Of a DNA stretch of 64,000 bases, positions 1-10,438 are shown one piece after another. Within the stretch, counting starts at the first letter, position 1. Every line of letters begins with the position of its first letter. This DNA comes from Sipunculus nudus (Eukaryota > Annelida > Sipuncula > Golfingiida > Sipunculidae). The position numbers and the translations under genes were made by a program. A model generated the notes under the pieces. The model was given only the letters and a program-made list of their open reading frames with translations. It ran no database searches and was not told the DNA's origin. The stretch lies in contig CM049307.1 in NCBI GenBank assembly GCA_026874595.1, positions 9,445,579 through 9,509,578 on the forward strand. Direction: 5' to 3'.

Positions 1-846
1 GGGACATATTCCCAGGTTCAATTGTACATATGTCAATGTAGATTTGTGAATATTCTTTTATGACACTCCAGAATCCGAAGAGATGCTGGATCAACATCAA
101 AATTTAATCAGTTTGTCCTGGGTCCTAAAGGCTCATTCCCGAAAATTGCATGAGATTCCTTTCATGATTGCGTGAGTTATGGCGTGAACAAACACACCCA
201 CACAAACATACCAAGCAAATCCTGATATTAACTACCGGTACCTGATGTGGGACTCTTCTTTTTTTCTACCCCTGACTTGAAGAAAAAGGGAGGTAAATGG
301 CTCCCAGGCATACATACGTCACTAAAATGGCTTTTCCCCTTTTCCTATATCGACAACAGGTGCTAACTGGCTAAGTGGCCTTTTAGTTGTAAAGAACATG
401 CGTTCTCACATTGTTTGGAAATCGTGCGTCCATTGTGTGCAACGCGTCCTCATGTGATGTGGAGTACCTGATGGTATGCCATCCAATTCAAAATAACATT
501 TTGAGACTCTGGTACTTTGGAGTTTATGTTTAACCCACTCCACTTCTGACTAAGTACTCCACAACAAAATGTACGCCGTAACAGGCAAAAAGTATGCCAC
601 ATCAGGTATTTTCATATGTTGGATGAGGATTCAAAGACGAACAATTGGAATAAACAAATACTCTTCTGGCAGTGATAATCAAAGCACACATGTATATACG
701 ATTGTACAGTTTAATGGTTTGGTGTATGAATGTTGGAAGTGTATAATCCATCCTAGGAATTTACTCTTAAACAGGGGGTTAGGCTTCCCTCACAGTCGCT
801 TCGTGATTACAAACATCTAGTAGACTATTATACCTAATTGTCCTAC
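1..846. other. 3' part of the CREG-like gene, no exon recognised
   Basis: The CREG-like gene runs leftwards, so its remaining C-terminal exons (about 70 residues in the family, with a W-P-x-x-H-N-type motif) should lie here or left of the window. I read the minus strand for that motif and found none, so most of this is probably intron. A 12-base inverted pair occurs near 239 (TACCTGATGTGG) and 597 (CCACATCAGGTA), with a partial extra copy near 466. It may be the ends of a small mobile element, but no target duplication was established. An 83-codon open frame at 569-820 has no recognisable features and is treated as chance. Confidence 0.5.
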
Positions 847-1130
847 CTTTCCAATAAGGAAGACCCTGGCACAGAGTGGCGACATCGGATCGCAGCCTTC
901 CTGTGAACAGCGTTCTGTGCTCTCAGCTAATGTTACCACCATTGACACGGAGTTGTCTTGCTCAATATTCATGAAGAAGTCACTCTTTCCGGAGATGTAG
1001 AAGTAGGGGATACCTGTACTGTTGTCCAGTGGTCCATCAGCATACGACAGCACCATACCGATTGGTGCTGTGTATTTTATTGACATGTTCGATACAACGG
1101 TCCAAGTTCCATAATGAACCAAATACCGAG
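847..1130 (-). CDS. CREG1: CREG-like secreted glycoprotein, central exon
   Basis: The exon encodes about 94 residues matching the core of the CREG family (cellular repressor of E1A-stimulated genes). CREG proteins are secreted or lysosomal glycoproteins with a flavin-reductase-like split-barrel fold, linked to growth restraint and endolysosomal function. Visible landmarks in order: the A-R-Y-L-V-H start with a G-T-W motif, the D-G-P loop followed by G-I-P-Y-F-Y-I-S, the M-V-V-T-L-A strand, and a Cys-rich C-D-P-M-S-P-L-C-A-R segment ending in G-K. The acceptor is TTTCTTTCAG just right of 1130 and the donor is GTAGGA at 846-841. The exon starts with the last two bases of an alanine codon, exactly complementing the exon at 3434-3545, and ends in phase 0. 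There are no internal stops. Family assignment rests on motif recall, not a search; I am confident of the family but cannot separate CREG1 from CREG2. Confidence 0.85.
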
Positions 1131-2150
1131 CTGAAAGAAAACAATTCAATACAGGCGTCTTCCGCTATATTAAATGGATCATGTACAGGCAAAATAAGTT
1201 TGCATGTTAGATTCAGATTAATCTAAGACACAGAATGCAATAATGGGTCATGAATGATATTTTTTTTTTAGTTTTTGGATATAATACGATCTGCATTGTA
1301 TACTTTTGTGTTCGAACATTTAATCTAATGATCACCTTGACTCGTTTCTTTTTTCTTTTCTGCATGAGTATACAACTTTATTCAACTTTTAATGTTTGCA
1401 AGACAGTCTTCAAGGTATGCCATATCAAGGTTTTTCTGTTCTTTATGACTGGTTCTACAAGTGATAAGAGACCAAGTCAACCATCAGACGGTAATCATAA
1501 TGTTGACTTGACAATCCCGACCACTTCATAAACTGTATGGACAATCAGAAAGCTATGTGCCCTGTACCAGGGCTGTCCAGGAGACACTAGGTGGAATTCC
1601 GACCCAGGATATACTCCCTTAATTGAGAAGGACATTACTTAGAAATGCAATCTTTTGAAATACTCAAATGAATATCCATCTGCTGTTAATAAGTATTAAG
1701 TCTGAGCTTGTCGTTTAATTATTTTTCATTCAATATGAAATGACAAAAATATTGAAACAAGGGACCCATGGGTCACTGTGCTCAGCTAAAGTCGACCTTG
1801 AGGTAAAAAATCTAAAATAATATCAAATGAATATAAAGTCTGAGAAGTAGAGTTAATATAGGCCATGATTAGTCGATATGATTGAAAAAAATGGTTGCAA
1901 ATAATTTTTTGATTAACCATGTATTTCCTTATGTTGAAACTGAAGCATGTAAGCAGTTTGTGAATATAAGAATACTGTTACCATGATAATGATTGGCTTT
2001 TTTTATAAGCTGTTGACAGTTCAGCAGTCTACTTATTTGTCCAATAAGATCCCTTTTTTATTAAACCAATTTTTTTCTCTAATTTGAAAAATGTATACAG
2101 TTGCAATAATGTTCCCATCCCACAGTTAGAAGGACATGATTGTGGTTGCA

Positions 2151-2164
2151 GGGGGGGGGGGGGG
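2151..2164 (+). repeat. G14 homopolymer tract
   Basis: Fourteen consecutive G, followed by a GGA-rich purine stretch to about 2180. It is one of at least eight G or C runs of 12 or more in the window. Confidence 0.9.
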
Positions 2165-2403
2165 AGGAGGAGGGGGAATGGTGGGAGTTACAACACCCTT
2201 GCATATATATACAGGGTATGAAATTTAATTCAGCAGTGCTTACAGGAAAAAGGTTTGTTCATAATTCTCAAATATTTAAAAACAAGGCAAATCAATTTAA
2301 ATCTCTTTCTACTGAGGCAGAAAAATAATGAATGAATGTTTTCATTAGATCCTCTTTTTTTATTACATCCATTTTTCAAGTTTATAAATTTTACTATTCA
2401 TTA

Positions 2404-2423
2404 TATATATATTGTTGTATATA

Positions 2424-2461
<38 letters not shown>

Positions 2462-2480
2462 CAACATATATATATTATTA
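2404..2480 (+). repeat. compound (TA)n/(CA)n microsatellite
   Basis: Alternating TA with an internal (CA) block and further TA, inside the CREG intron. An overlapping open frame of IYIYT-type residues is a product of the repeat. Confidence 0.9.
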
Positions 2481-3433
2481 TTAAGGTTGATTCACAATTA
2501 ACTGCATCAACATTTATAGCTGATTTGGTCAGGTAACATCACATAATGAACACAGATGTATTTATTATTTTTTTAAACATTTTTTAAATGTGAAAAACAA
2601 TAAATATCTGAAAATATAACACTTGATTTCGAATTAAAAATTCCAAAATCCACCTGACTTTTATTTTTACATGAAAATAACTGTACATCTGTGACAGTAG
2701 GGGTGCTTGACCAGTGTTTCATCATTAATAAGGTTAACCAGGCAGGGCTGTATAGTAACCAGAAGTGGGCGGCCTTGAGCTTGACAATGCAAATGAATAC
2801 AGTAGACCCTCTGAATAAAACTTCAATGAATAGCCTATTTTTTAGCTTTTATTTTCAAGTTTCAGAATTTAACAGATAAAACTCTTATGTGTACCTGCTG
2901 TGAAAAAATAAAATAAAATGTACTTACAGGGAAAAAAGTGCCATGTTCAAAGTTGGGTTGTACTGATTTTAGATTTATGCATATAACTAACAACAATTAC
3001 AAAATACAGATCTTATTTTAGGTATTCAATTGAATCTTGATAAAATAAATTGATATACCTTGAAAAAAAGTCTCTAACTTCAACAAATATCATGAGCAAA
3101 TATCTTTCCTGGTTTATTATTTTAAGTACATTATTACAACAGCTCTGGTTAACTGTTAATATGGAGCCTTGTATGGTTCATGATATTTGGTAAAAATAAA
3201 ACAGCGAAACTTACCATAAGTGGCACTGCCTGTAGCTCACATCTGGATACCAGTCACATGATCAATACTGGTAGATTTAGATGTAAGGCTAAGTGTTGTG
3301 TTAATACCAGTTTAAGATTCCACTAAATCCTTCCGGTAATATTGTAATATCTGAACAAACCTCAGTATTTCAAGGAATAAGGAAATTAATCAGGTGCTTA
3401 AAATATTCAGTTAATAATGAAATCAAACTTTAC

Positions 3434-3545
3434 CCATCTTTCCTTTTTCCTCCGAAGGGGGAGGGGCTGGCCACTTGTCCATTGGACTAGCGTCCTCTCC
3501 AAGCAATTGTTTGCGAAGCTTCTTCATCTTTGAGTTCAACCTCTC
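3434..3545 (-). CDS. CREG1: CREG-like glycoprotein, N-proximal exon
   Basis: A 112-nt minus-strand exon encoding about 37 residues: a basic stretch (K-M-K-K-L-R-K-Q) followed by D-K-W-P-A-P-P-P and E-E-K-G-K-M. Its last base G joins the CT that opens the exon at 1130 to give A-R-Y-L-V-H. This reproduces the proline-rich linker then A-R-F/Y-x-x-H found at the start of mature CREG proteins. The acceptor (TACAG at 3550-3546) and donor (GTAAAG from 3433) are canonical, and the exon enters in phase 0. The signal-peptide exon that should precede it was not identified upstream (higher coordinates). Phase agreement with the next exon, plus the fit to the family layout, makes this more than a chance open frame. 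Confidence 0.75.
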
Positions 3546-5763
3546 CTGTAAAGAGTACAAAATATGGTTCCTATCTAAGAACTGTCATGTTTGCAAGTAA
3601 AGTTGGATTTAAAAGCAAAGCTCAGTGAAGCAACTGTTATGTAGGCAGCTAAAGCTGTCATGCAAAATGTTTTGGCACAACAGACTTGAACATTATTAAA
3701 GTACAGTTGAAACTTTTGTAATAAGACCACCAGTGCGACTAGATAAAAGTGGTCATAATTCACAGATGGCCTTATTAGAGAGGCCAATTATTACCTGTTT
3801 TGGTTAACTCAAGGGTGGTTTATATAGTCAGGTGTTCCTATAAGATATTGGTCTTTCAAACAGGTTCCTTTGTAGTTCAAAACTGTTTCCAAATGGATTT
3901 CAATAAAACATTTTGAAGTCTGCAAAGGTTGTTGTTTCAGGAGTGGATAAAGCAGAAAATTGTTATATATCAGATCATGTAAAAGAGAACAAGTTTCTGT
4001 TGAAGAAACTTAAGAAAATGTTAACACGTAAGAGTATAATAGCTATTTACTCATTTATACACTTGTTAACTATTTTTTTTATAATATTTCTTACAAATGT
4101 ATTTTGTTTGTAAATATAATCGGAACACAAAATGGATTTTTTTTTTATACAGAGCTTCCAGGTAGTAAGGTATTAGGTAAACATTTGGTAATTCAGTTTG
4201 TCTGTGTGCAGTTTTATATAAAATATTCTGAATATATTTTGTTGAAATTTTATGGACGGTTAGAAAAACACCCAAGGAACAGTCCATTCAGTTTTGGAGG
4301 TAATCTAGATCAGCTTCTATGTTTTTTAGTTCAAACTCAAAGGGTTCCTTTCCCCTATGACATAAACAGATACACATCATTTTATCCTGGTGGGGGCCCA
4401 GGGCTATTATTAGAGAGCGCTAACCAGTGAATGGAGTAGATGAGTTGTGAATAACATTTCCTGGGATGCTGAATTAGCTGTGCAGTTTCATCAAGATTTA
4501 ATGTCCTATGACCGTAAAATGTTTTTCTAAAGACAATTTTGATATACTGGAGACCACAGGGTTAAAGTAGCATGTAACGGGTTTGGTTGATGGCATGATT
4601 GAAGGGCTAAAAAGTCGCCAAGAATATTGATTATGAGCAAATACACTGTTTAGCTTCTTTGATAAGGGCAGTGTATAGGACTTCTTGATTAGGAAATTCA
4701 TTTCTTAACAGTTTCAATACCTGATATATTTTCATACTTTTATTCAAACAGTCTATTGACACTGTACCATTATTTCAACATAAATTCACAAGACCAGACC
4801 AGTTGAACTGTCAAAACTATAAATTTTAGGGTAACAGAGACTTCTATTTTTTTTTCAATTGTTAGCTCAGCTGACTGTCAGTTAGCATGGCAGAAATTGT
4901 AATTGTAACTGTTGGACCTAGAATTTTCCAGCTGAACATACTGGTAGGTCCTCGGCTCCTTGGGATATCTTTGAATATAATAAATAAATATCTAGGCTGT
5001 AGAACAAAATTCACAAGTGGACCTTATAATTGAATGTATACACCTCATTTACACATGTACTTGTAGGCGCTAGGCATGCAAAACTGGATCAAAGCTGGCC
5101 CTAGCAGCTAATGGCAAATGTTACTCGCACAGAAATTTGATATTTCATTACAACTGGTCAATTTTAGTCAAACTTGTATGGAGGTTTCACATTCTCAATG
5201 AAGAATACCTAAGTTTCCTTGAAATTCAAGGTCATCATTTATCTCTGAAAGCATCATCTGGTTTTTAGAGGATCTATACCTGCCCTCTCCAGGGGAGAAT
5301 GCCTCCACCCTCGCTTGTGTTTGCATGTAATATGACTCATGCAATTAGGAATGTACTCTTATGAAAGTATCAGGGTTTGCCAGAATAGGCCCTTTGAAAA
5401 TCTGGTTAGATTTTGGTGTGGATCAGGCACATGAAACAGATTAAATAAAGTCATAACATACATGTAAAATGACATATGCACGAATTTACCTAGGAATATT
5501 GGCCAAATAAGTGAATGCAAACAAGGCTTTGGGAGCGTCGCGGAGGCTTGCATTCCTCAGAATGCATATTTCTAGTTTTTATTCGTTTTAAATGGAAGTT
5601 TGATACAAATTTCCTGGGTAACATGATGAGTTTGAAATTAGGTCAAACATTTATTTAAACCTCGACCAACAAAACTGAAATGTCCCCTTAATCAGGCTTT
5701 TTTAAAATCAATACGAATTAAAACTTCAGTTTTTCATTCTCTGGATTGCCTTGCAATTTATTG
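3546..5763. other. non-coding, upstream of the recognised CREG exons
   Basis: AT-rich sequence with no recognisable exon. Around 3700-3880 is a dispersed repeat built on G-G-T-C-T-T-A-T-T-A-G/A-G-A-type words (cttattagag, gtggtcataatt). Related copies occur at 48560-48740 and 63250-63435, the last ending in a 'gttccactgta'-type phrase. Open frames of 60-110 codons at 3.9-4.7 kb and 5.36-5.55 kb show no family motifs and are AT-driven. The CREG signal-peptide exon may be hidden here but I could not place it. Confidence 0.45.
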
Positions 5764-5770
5764 CCATTAT

Positions 5771-5905
5771 TAGGGGTGGGTATTAATACTTACTTAATGA
5801 GTTAACCCCCTCAAAATATGTACCTGGTGGAAATATGTAGGAGAAAAATATTTTTTTGAATTTTTAAGGTAGTGTAACCCCCTGTACATGGCCTCTGAAA
5901 GTTGT
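5771..5905 (+). repeat. left terminal inverted repeat of the 2.87 kb element
   Basis: Begins TAGGGGTGGGTATT and carries GTTAACCCCCT, AATATGTACCTG and GTGTAACCCCCTGTACA in the same order as the reverse complement of 8505-8639. Confidence 0.85.
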
Positions 5906-6081
5906 TAAGTCGTGAAAAACGTGAAAATCACCATAAAGCCAACTCCTATAAGGAAACAAGGCTTACAAGGGATCATAAGTTTATTACTATACCAATATTT
6001 GGTTCAATTGCTTGGTATGGACTTTGTCAGGTTCCCCAGAGTACAAAACCATTAATTTTTTTTCCCCTTTTTTTTTTGGGA

Positions 6082-6094
6082 GGGGGGGGGGGGG
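6082..6094 (+). repeat. G13 tract inside the 2.87 kb element
   Basis: A pyrimidine run (C4 then T10) switches abruptly to GGGA and G13, a polypyrimidine/polypurine junction. Confidence 0.85.
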
Positions 6095-8504
6095 TTATTT
6101 TACCTGTTTTTATGTCTCTTGCCATGTTTGTGCTAGATCTCACATATGGCTGATTTTCAAAAACTGATCTTTGTATATAATATTAGTCTGAGGTGACAGA
6201 GTTGTACCTGATAATTACTTTGGACCTTGACCTGATTTCCATGGTCATAGACTCCATATCTGATTCCCAATTATCGCTCAGTTGGGAGCGTCAAGTTCCA
6301 GTGATCGCTAAGAGTGATTGCAAACCTCTAGTTTTTCTTTATTTACTGACATGTAAACCACCATACTTAAAATATTTTGGGAAGATATGCCTTTATATAA
6401 CTAACATCACTTTGTTTTTTTAATAGGTATTTCTCTATATTTGAATTTTATTAATGTAATAAAAAAACAATACATGCAAGTAATGATATGCAGTTATTAT
6501 CGTGATTTAAGTCCGATACTTGAAAATTCGCATCAAATAAAAGCATGATTTAAAATTATTTTGTAAAAAAATACTAGAATACCTTTCTATCAACAAAAAC
6601 AGCCATTACATAATTAAGACGTTGTGAGGCGTGTTAACCAAAACTTTCTGTGCTTACCCCAATTTCTGTTAGAACATTTCTGTTAGAATCTTGGATTCAG
6701 ACTAACCTTCGGGTACACCTGTCAAAAGTGGTGGTTTGAAATTTGCATAAAAAAACAATTTTTGCTCTTTGGATATGGATATGTTATCATTGTTGTTCAA
6801 AATTCACAATAGCTTGATACATTTATGATGAAATGATTAAAAGGAAGATATACAGCCACTCTCACACTCAAAAGTTCAATCTAATAACTACGGTATAAAA
6901 TATTTTGTCACTTTAAAGAACGGACCAGGCTCTATAAAAACATAAAAGTGCATGTCTCCAGGTTAATTGTTCAAAAGGTTGTAGCCATATATGTGATTGT
7001 TTCTGCCAAACACTCATAAAATAAAAACACATGATGTACGTTTAACTGAAACATCTTTATCAATAAATGCTTTATAATATTGCAGAGGTTAGGGAGACAC
7101 TCATACATGGACCATTAAACTTTCATTAAAAAATGTTCAAAGATACTAAATAAACAGATGATTTTAACGACTCTAGCAACATCTCTAAATATATCCAAAA
7201 TTAACATGTTCAACAAATAATAAGAAAACCAATGCAATAATTATTGAGAGTGCATGTGAATTTTACTCAAAATAGACCATGAAAAGGGAAATCTCACATC
7301 TGATAGTCCCTTTTATAAGCATTATTTTGCCTAATTTTGTTAAAACTTTGAATAATGACCAGAAAATGGGTATGCCGAATGAATTTTGTTTCCAAAGTCA
7401 GACAAATAGCTGCAGAGTTATAAATGTCAGTTGAATGTAAAATGTGAATCTCTACATAAATTGAAAGTACTCACTACAAAAAATATTAATTATAGGTGGC
7501 TCATGTACATAGGATGAATTTATCTAAGATGGATAAGCATAGCAAATGTCAAAGATATGTATGGATTAATTATTGAAAAATGAAATTCATAATAAACTTC
7601 AAATGAGGATTAAGACTCAGATGAGTGTTTACAGTCACATAGCTCAAAGATTATAGGTCATTATTATTTAATTTAAGTTTTCCAAAAGGATTCACAAGGA
7701 CTTGTTTGGAGGCATGATCTCTCAAGAATTATCTTTTACTTTGACCTTGTTTTTGATATTACCATATTTCTTTGCCATACTTTTTTTCGGCTGAAAGAAA
7801 CAGATTATCATAACTAAAAATGTTTCTCCATCTCCAAAAGTATGGGCGTCAATCCATACAGGAAAGAAATGTTCCAAAAGGGTGCCCTGAACCTGTGAGT
7901 CTTTATCTGTAGCACTTAAAGAAAATATTTACAAGCGGAATATATTTTGTGTATTTTTCTGTTTGAAATATTTTGCAATACTGTGTAAACACATTCACTG
8001 CAAGACTAGCCTATATAGAACAAAAGTATGCACTAACAAAACCATGTCTTCTTGATAAACCTTTTCACGAAGGCAGTAATCGTAATATGTTAGGCAAATG
8101 TAGATTCTGTTGAGCCCATTACTTTTCCTACAGCATTTCCAACTTAAAATAGTCCAAAAATATTTGACAGCAGTGTGTTGAACATATTTTTCAGACTCTG
8201 AAGTTATAGGCCAGCTTTTATACAGCGGTGTACCAGTACATGTTTTGATAATATCAATGTCTTTATGGCTATATATCCTTCATTTGCTGATTTGTATGAT
8301 TTATTCACATTTTGAGGCAAAGCTATGGCCTCACACTAATTATATCAATGAACTATGGTAATAATACATCAATACCAGTTAATATGATCATGTCAGAAAA
8401 TTTGGCACAACTTTAAACGGTTTTAAAGACTAATTTATTAAGTAGTTGAAGAATTTATTAAAAGACTGAAAAAATGTATTTTTTTATATATTTTGCAAAC
8501 TTCA

Positions 8505-8639
8505 GAGGGGTGTACAGGGGGTTACACTTGAAAGAAAATTTGGAAAAAAATATTTTCAGAGGTTTTATATGCAGGTACATAAATTCAGGGGGTTAGATTA
8601 TCGGATTTCCAAAATATGTAAAAAAAATACCCACCCCTA
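8505..8639 (-). repeat. right terminal inverted repeat of the 2.87 kb element
   Basis: The reverse complement reads TAGGGGTGGGTATT from base 8639 inwards, then CTAACCCCCT, ATGTACCTG, and GTGTAACCCCCTGTACA with CCTCTGAA. It is diverged from the left arm by substitutions and small indels, suggesting an old insertion. Confidence 0.85.
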
Positions 8640-8646
8640 CCATTAT

Positions 8647-9222
8647 TCATCTTGGAAAGCTAAGTATATTGTATGAAAATAGAGGGGTTACCTAAAATTT
8701 TAATAATTTTATACAGATGTTCAAAATGACTGTGGCACAGTTGAATCAGTGAGCTGATGTGACTCCTCCAAGATATATCTGATTATGGATGTTAAATTGA
8801 TGTAAAGGAAATGTGTCAAACCTATTTCTAGGGACCAAAGGTGTCTCAAATGATAAACATATCTGAGAGTACAGTTTACTCACCTCCCCATGTATGCATT
8901 TGTGTCTATAAAGTGGAGAAATCCCTTTTCACATTTTTAAACACATAATTCTGTTATGAAAAGCAAAATGCCTAAATTCCAGGTTTTTCTATGAGGAACA
9001 AGTACACAAAGCAATGTCGCCGCTACATATGCATTCTTACTGCTTCTGTCATTAAGAGGAATACGACCCGTGTTTTCTTGGTCCAAAATACGCAATAACT
9101 TAAGTTAAATGCACTTACAATTGCTAATAAGGCCATACTTTTTTAATTTTTCGTTTCTCAGACCCGCCGACCCCAAGTTGTGACAATTTGGAAAATAAAT
9201 ATAACAGTGTCCATGTCGTTAT
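8647..9222. other. spacer between two transposons, nothing recognised
   Basis: AT-rich sequence between the two elements. A short minus-strand reading from 9136 starts with hydrophobic residues and could be mistaken for a signal peptide, but it has no supporting features. Confidence 0.5.
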
Positions 9223-9259
9223 CAGGGGCGGATCCAGAAATTTTGAAAAGGGGGGGGGG
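9223..9259 (+). repeat. left terminal inverted repeat of the hAT element
   Basis: CAGGGGCGGATCCAG, then an A/T-rich spacer, then G10 and CCC. A second G12 tract follows at about 9283-9294. The G run after the GGATCCAG core parallels the right end. Confidence 0.65.
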
Positions 9260-10220
9260 CCCTGTCCTGGATGTAGGTATGAGGGGGGGGGGGGAGGATA
9301 TATAAAAGTAACAAAATTAAAGGACGTCATTGATGCATTTATTCTCCTGCAGTAAAAGTAGAATTAAACCATGGCAATAAAATAAGTTTCCAGAGGCCAC
9401 AACGAGTAAGAATTAAAATGACTGCTCTCAACAACTTGAAAAAATAATAATAATATATCCACAGTCCCTTTCATTTTTACTTGCCTGAATGTTCCTGATG
9501 TGGTATATGAATCCATTTGAATGATTCAAATGTAATTTCACACTTGTCCAAATACTGTTTGTGTTGTTTCTTGACTGAAAAACGGTCTGGCCTTTTTTTA
9601 AAATTCTATACAACATTTCTATATATGAGGAAAATATGACATTTTCAAATCAGCTGTACATATCCTACTATAGACTCCCAAAGATCATCTAGTCAGGTCT
9701 ATTTGACACATGAACTGGTACTCCATCAATATGTACATGTAGAACTTTGACTGAATATAATATATCTGGTACATAATTGCCATAAAAATTGTGTAAAAAT
9801 TTTTATCAATCTATTGTCGATATCTTTGACACATTTTCTTAATATCCATGGTACTGATATCTGCCTGACAAATTTTACTTGTTCAGAACTCTGCCTTGGA
9901 CAAATACCTTTGTGTATCAATGTTGTAGAATTATATTCTTGGAGCACTAGCTGTTTACCCATGTTAACTCTTGGGCGAAGATAATCTAAAGATAATCTTA
10001 ACCTGTCAGATTAACTTCTTAACATTCACATAATACAATAAAATGACCAAAATGTGTAATCATTGTTCCCTTGAATACAAAATTCACTAAAATATTAAAA
10101 TATTATCTGCAGGTGACCACTGCAAAAAAAAAAGTTTCATAAAACTAAGTAAAGGAAATCACTTACATATTATTATTATAAGATAAGCTGTAGCTCATCA
10201 TGACAGCAATGTTATTGAAT

Positions 10221-10221
10221 A

Positions 10222-10270
<49 letters not shown>
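10221..10270 (+). repeat. (TA)n microsatellite, about 24 units
   Basis: Uninterrupted TA dinucleotides between the transposase stop codon and the left end of the hAT element. Confidence 0.95.
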
Positions 10271-10271
<1 letters not shown>

Positions 10272-10438
10272 TGTTATTCACTTATTCTGTTCTAACAGGT
10301 GGGTGCATAATTTTCACAGTTTCAGTTAAGTATAACAGAAAACATATAATTCTCCCTTTCTTTTCAAGTTTGCTATGTTTTTTCTAAGTCTGTTATGCTA
10401 ATTTTATACATCACATTTATGTAACGCAAATCTTAAAT

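Larger units (their letters stand above)
1131..3433 (-). other. intron of the CREG-like gene (2.3 kb)
   Basis: Bounded by GTAAAG at the donor (3433 leftwards) and TTTCTTTCAG at the acceptor. It is AT-rich and non-coding. Contents: a short segment around 1763-1800 with GACCCATGGGTCACT, echoed near 17033-17042; a G14 tract at 2151-2164; a compound (TA)/(CA) microsatellite at about 2404-2480. Short open frames inside it lack recognisable motifs. Confidence 0.7.
5764..8646. mobile_element. 2.87 kb non-autonomous DNA transposon with TIRs and 7-bp target duplication
   Basis: The element proper is 5771-8639. Both ends begin with TAGGGGTGGGTAT read inwards, and the match continues, with gaps, for about 130 bases. 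Shared blocks include TAACCCCCT, ATGTACCTG, an A/T-rich AAATATTTTTTT block and GTGTAACCCCCTGTACA followed by CCTCTGAAA. Immediately outside is the same 7-mer CCATTAT at 5764-5770 and 8640-8646, a perfect target-site duplication. The interior has only short chance open frames and no transposase, so the element depends on an enzyme encoded elsewhere. The AGGGGTGGG start resembles hAT termini, though hAT duplications are normally 8 bp (an 8-bp reading has end mismatches). Superfamily is uncertain; the element itself is well supported. Confidence 0.85.

Noticed and set aside
3220-3260. Minus-strand mini-exon ending at a GTAAGT-like donor (near 3230)
   Set aside because: It would sit inside the CREG intron and break the in-phase join between the two supported exons.
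9044-9136. Minus-strand hydrophobic start M-A-L-L-A-I as the missing CREG signal-peptide exon
   Set aside because: The hydrophobic core is broken and candidate donors give implausible lengths; it lies over 5 kb away with no support.
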